64,000 nucleotides of DNA from Sthenelais limicola (lineage: Eukaryota > Annelida > Polychaeta > Phyllodocida > Sigalionidae), in contig OW804098.1 in assembly GCA_942159475.1 (NCBI GenBank), forward strand, positions 119,313,374-119,377,373, in the 5' to 3' direction. The position numbers and the translations under genes were made by a program. The first letter of the stretch is position 1. Every line of letters begins with the position of its first letter. Below are positions 56,895 through 64,000 of the stretch, in pieces. The notes beneath the pieces were generated by a model. That model did no database searches. It had not been told where the DNA came from and worked only from the letters and a program-made list of their open reading frames with translations.

Positions 56895-57211
56895 AGGCGG
56901 GAGCACACTGGCTGCGATAAGCCTCGCAATAGGCTTTGCAATAGAAACAACAGAATTTGATTTTGGTGGTCAGTGAATTGCAGCCATGTGGTCAGTGGAT
57001 CGCAGCTATTTGCAATAGCCTCTGCACCAGCTTTGAGACAAGCCTCACGATAAGGAATGCGTCGCCGTCTATCAGAGAAATATTAGACATTATATATAGA
57101 ATTAAATGCAAAGGTGTGGTCACATTTGCAATAGGCCTCTTCAATATCTGGGCCTATCAGGAAGGCCTCTTGCAAAGCTTATTGTGAGGATTATTGCGGC
57201 GACTGTTGCGC
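56895..57211. mobile_element. H4 Harbinger-like element
   Basis: AGGCGGGAGCACACTGGCTG then CGATAAGCCTCGCAATAGGC; the right end is CAATAAGCTTT-type sequence inverted, ending GACTGTTGCGCCGGAT. TTA on each side. The arms repeat GCAATAGGC/GCCTATTGC. Compared with H1, the start of the arm (CACTGGCTGCGATAAGC) is the same, showing common descent. Confidence 0.7.
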
Positions 57212-57376
57212 CGGATTTAGATATATTTCGTCTCTGTGTAGTCATTCAAAAAGTATGAATCCATTGCTGAAAAGAATTATTATATATGAAAGCTATCAAA
57301 CAGAGATATTGCACAGAAAGTATTACATGCATTGGTAGAGTCGGGCACCATTGTTCAAAGAAGTAATGCAGTATAC

Positions 57377-57611
57377 GGGTCAGATTTTTAAAAAATGTAC
57401 AATTGGCAGCTGTACACATTTAGTAAATTCTGCTAAATTAGGCTGCAATTTGGCCAATACTAAGAAAATTCTAGTATATTCAGCATTGTATTGATTCTAG
57501 CAATCTGTTTAGTTAGGTTGAACTGTATTTTGAACGTTATTTTCGTCTGAAATTTGGGGTATTTGAGAGGATTATTGAAGGGGAGTTGTACGTTTTCTCA
57601 AAACCAGACCC
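57377..57611 (+). mobile_element. MITE-A copy, subfamily 1
   Basis: GGGTCAGATTTTTAAAAAAT to CTCAAAACCAGACCC, flanked by ATAC on both sides. Confidence 0.87.
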
Positions 57612-57671
57612 ATACACAAATTCAAGTTGGAGAGACAAATGCAGCCCGGCTCTGATTCCAGCTCTGTAAAT

Positions 57672-58022
57672 CAATAGGGGAGTTGCATAGCCGCCATTTT
57701 GAATCCTAATTCGCATGGCATTATGGGACTAATGGTACAGTATAAATTCTATAGAAAACATGCCATGTTCAGCATTGGATATTCATCATTTCTCTAATGT
57801 CAACATCCATGTGTTATACATGTTTCCATAACACAAGCCTCCATCTTTCCCATCATGTATTTGGTTTTCATAGATGATTCATACAAGCTATGATATTAGT
57901 GACAACATTCTTGCAACTTTCTATAAAATATTGCCATATATTGATATGTCAGATTTCTTCAGAATCTATCCCAGCATGCACAGCAGTAGACATACGCAGT
58001 GAGACATGCAACTCCCCTATTA
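57672..58022. mobile_element. MITE-C copy
   Basis: CAATAGGGGAGTTGCATAGC to GACATGCAACTCCCCTATT, full length, opposite in orientation to the 50.3 kb copy. Confidence 0.88.
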
Positions 58023-58163
58023 AGGTGAATAAAGCTACTGCCTGTATGGCGAGCACTACTTCACATGACAGAACAAACATGCTATGCACTTTAGGCAGCC
58101 ATATGTATTGCCACACAAACTCGGCATATTGCTTGCCAAAGTACATAGCGAATCCGACCAAAT

Positions 58164-58568
58164 GTGATGTGTTTCAGGAAAATGAGTCATAAGTCGCAAA
58201 ATTGATATTTCTCAAAGTGTTTTATTCACAAGATCACATTATTGGAATGTTCTAATTGTTGGTGGGTTGATCAGTTAAGCTATATCAATCGATGTATCAA
58301 ATTTCAGGACAATCTATATAATATGTCCTTTCGTTTTAAAGGTCCTCATATGGACTACATTTAGTAACTTTACTGTTTATTGACCCCCAGAAATATTGGA
58401 AACTTTTTTTTCAAAAACGAAATTATCAAACTTAAAATCTAGAAATATTTATTAGATTATTTGACTGTTTACTATCATTGGAATCGGCTTGATATCATCT
58501 TTTCAAATATGGTGATATCTCAAAATCTATTTTTTGCGACTTATGACTCATTTTCCTGAAACAGATCT
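58164..58568. mobile_element. MITE-B copy
   Basis: GTGATGTGTTTCAGGAAAAT to TCATTTTCCTGAAACAGATC, with AAAT at both sides. Interior inverted relative to the 9.1 and 19.7 kb copies. Confidence 0.9.
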
Positions 58569-58674
58569 CAAATGGTTTCAATACAATAGCCTCATAGTCT
58601 GTGTTATATGGGTATTATGAATGTTATGTTAGTGATCTGACAAGCAAGACAAATGCATATTGGTGTACATTGTT

Positions 58675-59024
58675 CAATAGGGGAATTGCATAGCCGCCAT
58701 TTTCAATCCTGATTCGCATGGAGTTATGGGAATAATGGCACAGTATAAAATCTTCAGAAAACATGTCATGTTCAGCATGGTATATTTATCAATGATCTAA
58801 TTGCAATATCCATGTGTTGTACATGTTTCCATAACACAAGCCTCCATATTTCCCATGATGCGTTTGTTTTTCATGGATCATTTATAAAACCAATGCTATT
58901 GGTGGAAACATTCTTGCAATTTTCGATGAAAATATTGCCAAATATCTGTGTCAGATTTTATCAGAATCTAACTCAGAACGCACTGTGACAGACATGCGCG
59001 GTGGCACATGCAACTCCCCTATTG
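58675..59024. mobile_element. MITE-C copy
   Basis: CAATAGGGGAATTGCATAGC to GGCACATGCAACTCCCCTATTG, full length and in the same orientation as the 57.7 kb copy, which lies 650 bp away with a MITE-B between them. Confidence 0.88.
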
Positions 59025-59176
59025 ACATGACAACTAATCAAAAGGAACCATTTCTAAGCGTAATTGTTATCCCAACCTATTACAGAGACATGTTTAGCAA
59101 GGGAATACCAAGAGACTGAATATGGTAGGGAAATATATGCACAGGTATTGTAACATGTTGAAAGGCATATATATAT

Positions 59177-60270
59177 GTGACGTGTTACAGGACAATGAGC
59201 CGCAATAAAGTTATTCTTCCACATTATTCATCCACCCTTGCTTTGAATGTTCTCGTTCTGGGGATGCTCAGCGTTTGTAGCATAAATGGGTCAGGTTTTC
59301 AGAAAATGCACAATCTACAGTTCTACACATCTATCAAATTATGTTTACTTGGAGTGAAAAATGATAAATACTGAGTATATCTGAGTGTATTCTGTAGTAT
59401 ATTCATTCAATAAATCTGTCTGGTTATGTTGAACTGTGTTTTACACTTGATTTTTGTCTTAAATCTGGGTTATATTAGGAGATTGGGGAAGGGCAATTGT
59501 ACATTTTCTGAAAACTTGACCCATGTATATCTACCGAATCCCAAGACAGAATTGACAGTATCTATGCATATCTGAAGTTATCTTAAGGAGTATAATTAAT
59601 TGTATTTACCTCAGGAAAAGAAGAAATAAACATATATTTACATATAAATAAACATATGAAAACTATATTTACCTACTTCACTATAGTAAAAGACCGTTGA
59701 AAAAGAAATATGACTAACTTTGTGTTCATGCATACCAAACTATAGAAGTGCTTTTTAGCTGTTTTATTTTTTACTCATCTTTTCAAATTATAATAACATA
59801 CGTACATGATTTCAACGAAGTGATACAGGGGTGCCATCTGATAATTTGTATGGCATACTAATGCTATACGGGTTGTCATGGAAGCACGTGACCCTGAAGA
59901 CGCAATTTGATTGGTTTGGCAATGTTGCGCTCTTGGTGACGTTGTGTTATGCTGCATACCGCTGCCTTCCAAGTTTCGTAAGTTTTCAAGCAAAGTTCCG
60001 ATAATTTGCCAAGAAATACAGTAATAATAAGGTAGATATAACAAATAGATCTACAAATCAGTATGTAATAAATATCCAATGGCAATCTATTCGGTTTCAA
60101 ATCGACCTTGATGTTGGGTCAAATCGCACTCCACCCCTTTGGTGTATCGTGCGATTTGACCCTCCGTCTCGATCGATTTGAAACCTTCATTCTGCCATTA
60201 GATATAATAATAGTATCGCAAAATTCATTTTTTGCGACTTGTGGAACCCAATTTCCTGTAACACATCACA
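59177..60270. mobile_element. Long MITE-B relative with nested MITE-A and hairpin
   Basis: Left TGACGTGTTACAGGACAATG; right TTTGCGACTTGTGGAACCCA then ATTTCCTGTAACACATCAC. It contains a MITE-A at 59288-59522 and a ~98 bp hairpin at 60088-60185 (GGTTTCAAATCGACC...GGGTCAAATCGCAC, then GTGCGATTTGACCC...CGATTTGAAACC). Its layout parallels 19.2-19.74 kb. Confidence 0.6.
59288..59522 (+). mobile_element. MITE-A copy, subfamily 3
   Basis: GGGTCAGGTTTTCAGAAAAT to TTCTGAAAACTTGACCC. Confidence 0.86.
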
Positions 60271-60883
60271 AATGCACATCTTTGTTGTCACATATTCAAA
60301 GCATATGAAGTTCTCAATACCAGTAGGTGTTTTTGAACGGCTGTATTGAGACAAAAGCTATTATTATGGAACCAAACGTAGCACAACCAGGAACCAACCT
60401 ATACATCAATTAGCTTGAATAACTCCACTCACTGTATCATGGCCAATTCTCCAAATGACAGAACACACATAATGTGTAGATAGGCCCTATTTATGCTCAA
60501 ACAGATTCCATATATTGCTTGCCAAACCACGTGAATGGTTTCAATATAATAGCCGCATAGAAACGGCTGCGGCTGTCATATGAATATTATATGTATATTC
60601 TGAATGTTATGTTAGTGATACCGGATGTGGAAAACAAAGGCATATTGGTGCACATTGTGTACATTAAGTGGATTAGCATACAGCAGTCTGAATGTATGAT
60701 ATAACAGTGTATATATATATAACTATTTATAACCAGTACATGACTACAATATTGTATACACGTACACACGATCATACATGTAATATATATATCAATTACT
60801 AGCACCTCGTTCCATTGTCTAATTATATCATTCGATAACAACAGCAGACTAGCGCCCCACTCTTGAAAGAATACTGACATATA

Positions 60884-61119
60884 TGGGTGAGATCATCCGA
60901 AAATGTACAATTGGCAGTTCTACACATTTGGTCAATTCTGTTAAATTAGACTGAAAAATGGTCAATACTAGGTATATCTGAATATATTTGATATTGCCTT
61001 GGTTCAAACAATCCGTTTGTTTATTTTAATCTGTATTTTGAACGTCAATTTTGTCTTAAATTTGGAATATTTGAGAGGATCCGTGAAGGCGAAGTTTACG
61101 TTCTCTGGCGATTTCACCC
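60884..61119 (+). mobile_element. MITE-A copy, diverged
   Basis: GGGTGAGATCATCCGAAAAT to CTCTGGCGATTTCACCC; ATAT on both sides. Resembles the 37.9 kb copy (TTGCCTTGGTTCAAACAATC). Confidence 0.84.
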
Positions 61120-61308
61120 ATATAAAAGCGATAATCTTGTTTTCCCACAGAAAGTAAAACGGAACTTGATACAACTGCCCCGACAGGTCAACAAGAACTG
61201 ACCAGTGTATGTCCATATCAGCCCATGACCTGACCTTGTGAAGAGGCCTCAGGCTGATAGATAGATCATATAGATATGACGGCTACATCTCTCACCACTT
61301 ATGTATAT

Positions 61309-61543
61309 GGGTCAGATTTTCAGAAAATGTACAATTGGCAGCTGTACACATTCAGTAAATTCTGCTAAATCAGGCTACAATTTGCTCAATACTAGGTAAA
61401 TTCGAGTATATTCGGCATTGCATTGATTCTAGCAATCTGTTTGGCTAGGTTGAACTATATTTTGAACTTTATTTTTGTCTGAAATTTGGGTTATTTGAGA
61501 GGATTGGCGAAGTTGAATTGTACATTTTCTGAGAATCTCACCC
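61309..61543 (+). mobile_element. MITE-A copy, subfamily 1
   Basis: GGGTCAGATTTTCAGAAAAT to CTGAGAATCTCACCC; ATAT on both sides. Confidence 0.9.
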
Positions 61544-61599
61544 ATATATGGATATAATATATAAAAGGTCTCATCCCCTGAATGGGAGCTTCAATAGAT

Positions 61600-61837
61600 G
61601 AGTCAGACCATCAGAAATTGTACAATTGGCAGCTCTACACATTTAGAAAATTCTACCAAATTACGTTGAAAAATGATGAATACCGGAACTATTTAATTAT
61701 ATTTGGTATCACATTGGTATCGCATTGAATCTCTTTTGCTATGTTAAACTTCATTTTAAAGCTCAATTCAGTCTTAAATATGGGTTATTGGAGAGGATTG
61801 GTGAAGGTGAATTGTACATCTTCTGAAGATATGTCCC
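61600..61837 (+). mobile_element. MITE-A copy, subfamily 2
   Basis: GAGTCAGACCATCAGAAATT to CTTCTGAAGATATGTCCC, with ATAGAT on both sides. Confidence 0.84.
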
Positions 61838-62108
61838 ATAGATATGTTAGCTACAATGTAATGTATATATCTCTCACTAGATGGGGCCCCTCCATCTTCC
61901 TGTCACACACCTTGTAGCTCTTCCTGACCTCAAGGTCAACCCCAAGGTCAACTGGGCTTATCTTCCATCATTCATAGTAGGATTTGGATACAGTAGAGGG
62001 AGTTAAATTCATCAACTTGTTTGAAGTGGTCTGAATATATATAGACTGCTTCTGTTTGCCTTACAAACTCATCCATTCTGTAATTCAGTTATCTATCCAG
62101 GTATATAT

Positions 62109-62342
62109 GGGTCGGATTTTCAGAAAATGTACAATTGGTAAATCTACACATTTAATAAATTCTGCTAAATTAGACTAAAAGGACCGATACTACGTATATT
62201 CGACTATATTTGGCATTGCATTGATTCTAGCAATCGGTTGGGTTAGGTTGTACTGTGTTTTGAACTTTACTTTTGTCTGAAATGTGGGTTATTTCAGAGG
62301 AATGGTGACGGCGAATTGTACTTTTTCTGAAAATCTGACCCA
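62109..62342 (+). mobile_element. MITE-A copy, subfamily 1
   Basis: GGGTCGGATTTTCAGAAAAT to CTGAAAATCTGACCC; ATAT on both sides. Confidence 0.89.
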
Positions 62343-62439
62343 TATTATGAATAGGGTAAATTGTAAAGTCTTAAAAGAATTTCTGTGAATCAGGAACAAT
62401 AAGACTACGTGCAGAATGTCTGCAATGATTTAGAGAATC

Positions 62440-62578
62440 GATTATGTCATTAAATAAATCAAGCGATACCGAATACACTGAGATACACCCGGTATTCTTT
62501 TCCTTTCAGGCTTATTCAGGACAGTTTTCTAAATGTGTAGATCTGCCAATTATTGTTCATTTTCCGACGATCTGACCC
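62440..62578 (-). mobile_element. MITE-A copy, left part lost
   Basis: ATACACTGAGATACACCCGG to CATTTTCCGACGATCTGACCC. Confidence 0.75.
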
Positions 62579-62965
62579 ACATGGAGGAGTATACAGGACA
62601 CACACATCACATTGAAAATTCAGTGATTACCACGAAGGATCAATCACCAATACATGTATAATGTATGACCAATAGACCAACCGGTGTGGATCCCGGAATC
62701 TCTCTGTCAGACTCATTCCTTTCGCTACAATAGTTACTATAATATAGTACCATAGTATAATATACAATATACACTCAATATATGATAATATCTTGAATAT
62801 ACTCATAATATCTTGCATCATATAATTGACCATATCTCGCCACCATTGACTGTCAAGTCCAAAGTGATTGCAGTAGATACTAGCAGCTGCTGTACTCAGC
62901 TGTTCTACTATCAGCTGTTCAGCTATCAGCGGAGCCTCGTCCCATCCAACACTGCCCAATATCAG

Positions 62966-63100
62966 GATAAAGCGTGAAACAATCCCTGTATCAGTCAGAC
63001 AGACAGGAGATAATTGTTACAGCGATGAGTTCTCTGAATGCATCCGATTCCTGTAATAGATATTCACGTATTGATTATCTTTATATTATGCTATTTAAAA
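62966..63100. repeat. Local duplication, copy 1
   Basis: AAGCGTGAAACAATCCCTGT, GGAGATAATTGTTACAGCGA and CATCCGATTCCTG match 63393-63520 in order. Confidence 0.85.
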
Positions 63101-63324
63101 CAACAACACAATGAACGTGGGTCGAAAAATTGAATTTTATTTAAAGATTTTTTTTTCACTTAGAGTTACACTTTCTGAAGGGGCAGGATTTTCTACTGTC
63201 CCCAGCAGGTTATTAAAGCAGTAGAAAATTTATAGATGAAAAGAAGACCAATTAACCAGTAGTGAGAAGGATTCATAGATAGATTATCCATTATCTATTA
63301 TAAGTATGCAGGAATAGCCACTGA

Positions 63325-63388
63325 TTATCATTCATGAACATATTTGTGTTACTTGTGACTTTTTTTTCTGTAACATATCACATATCAG
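63325..63388 (+). mobile_element. MITE-B right-end fragment
   Basis: TGTTACTTGTGACTTTTTTT then TCTGTAACATATCACATAT, directly before the second copy of the local duplication. Confidence 0.5.
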
Positions 63389-63392
63389 AATG

Positions 63393-63520
63393 AAGCGTGA
63401 AACAATCCCCATATCATTCAGACAGATGGGAGATAATTGTTACAATGATGAGTTGTATGGGTGATATTGAAAGCATCCGACTCCTGATATTCACGTATCT
63501 TTACATTATGCAACGAAAGC
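63393..63520. repeat. Local duplication, copy 2
   Basis: AAGCGTGAAACAATCCCCAT, GGAGATAATTGTTACAATGA and CATCCGACTCCTG. Lies about 430 bp from copy 1. Confidence 0.85.
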
Positions 63521-64000
63521 AGCCTGGAGCAAAATATATCATATTTGCTAATTTTCTATGTAACATTATATTTTTTATATATTACCTGATTAAGATTCTA
63601 AGATGATCCGACACGTTGGAAAATAAACATCACTCAGCTAAATTCTTCCAACATAGTCTTACATCCGGATTTTGTGTTCTATTCACTCGTTTCATTTTTT
63701 TTATTGTGATTTGAAAAGGTTTATTTACAGGATATCACAGTACATCATATACATGTTGAAGTGAATTTTACATTACTTTCTATCCTGTACATCTAGAAAT
63801 ATTCAGACAAAACTTTATTCCAGTTAAATTATTATAATAAGCTAGAGAAGATTTACACAAATAAATATTAGTGACCCAGTCACCTAATATCAATTGGGCA
63901 CCGCATGAAAACATCCATTAGAGATACTGTGTTTTTTCTATAATACTGTTTAAATATGTTTATAGCCTGACATGAATAGAAAAATAAAAATATACAACAT

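Noticed and set aside
56519..56960. Overlapping 143- and 138-codon frames on opposite strands
   Set aside because: Both strands are open over the same interval with no recognisable domain; it partly overlaps H4 and is likely chance in a GC-richer patch.

Overview
This window is AT-rich eukaryotic DNA and almost entirely non-genic. Several signs point to an animal genome, probably a marine invertebrate: dense families of short inverted-repeat transposons, degenerate non-LTR retrotransposon pieces, large minisatellites, microsatellites, and a broken copy of an uncharacterised protein family common in invertebrate genomes. I cannot name the species. I found no intact protein-coding gene, rRNA or tRNA. 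Most open frames here are repeat artefacts or chance frames.

Layout. 1-1.7 kb: an AT-rich block with a 16-17 bp motif (GTTACCRTCCAAATGC) recurring about every 175-182 bp or twice that, forward on the left and inverted on the right. 2.1-3.4 kb: a frameshifted pseudogene of a large invertebrate protein family (blocks HEEADTR, FHA..DTTS, ALPSTADAL). 3.4-16 kb: dispersed miniature elements, a degenerate ~155 bp tandem repeat (6.1-6.65 kb), a 21 bp minisatellite (7.9 kb), LINE 3' ends. 16.3-18.6 kb: a foldback-like element whose arms are a terminal repeat plus minisatellite, with a purine-rich loop. 19-45 kb: the densest field of one miniature family (MITE-A), with other families, a remnant of a LINE 5' region with a 2A-like motif (22.6 kb), and a LINE reverse-transcriptase C-terminus with its 3' UTR (36.2-37.0 kb). 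46.8-49.6 kb: a ~2.7 kb, 26 bp-unit minisatellite of about 100 copies. 50.3-52.3 kb: a duplicated segment interrupted by a poly(A)-tailed retroposed insert, and a Harbinger-like element. 52.6-55.8 kb: a ~3.2 kb element with terminal inverted repeats. It has no coding capacity but carries eleven copies of GGATATACTTACGTCAC, spaced by about 187 bp or twice that. 56-64 kb: more miniature elements and a local duplication.

The elements form a few systems. MITE-A and the 3.2 kb element share the terminus GGGTCAG and probably one transposase (inference). MITE-B starts GTGATGTGTTTCAGG. MITE-C ends in CAATAGGGGAGTTGCAT. A loose Harbinger-like group (H1-H4) has ends containing CCACTGG, TAA or TTA target duplications, and subterminal arrays of short direct repeats. 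Two pogo-like elements have CAGTGGAACCT or related ends and TA targets. No source transposase gene is visible, so all are presumably mobilised in trans or extinct.

The most unusual signal is the pair of blocks at 1-1.7 kb and 52.6-55.8 kb. In each, one short motif is nearly invariant while the surrounding ~180 bp unit has decayed. That resembles the CENP-B-box arrangement in alpha satellite, but it lies in dispersed, transposon-like DNA.
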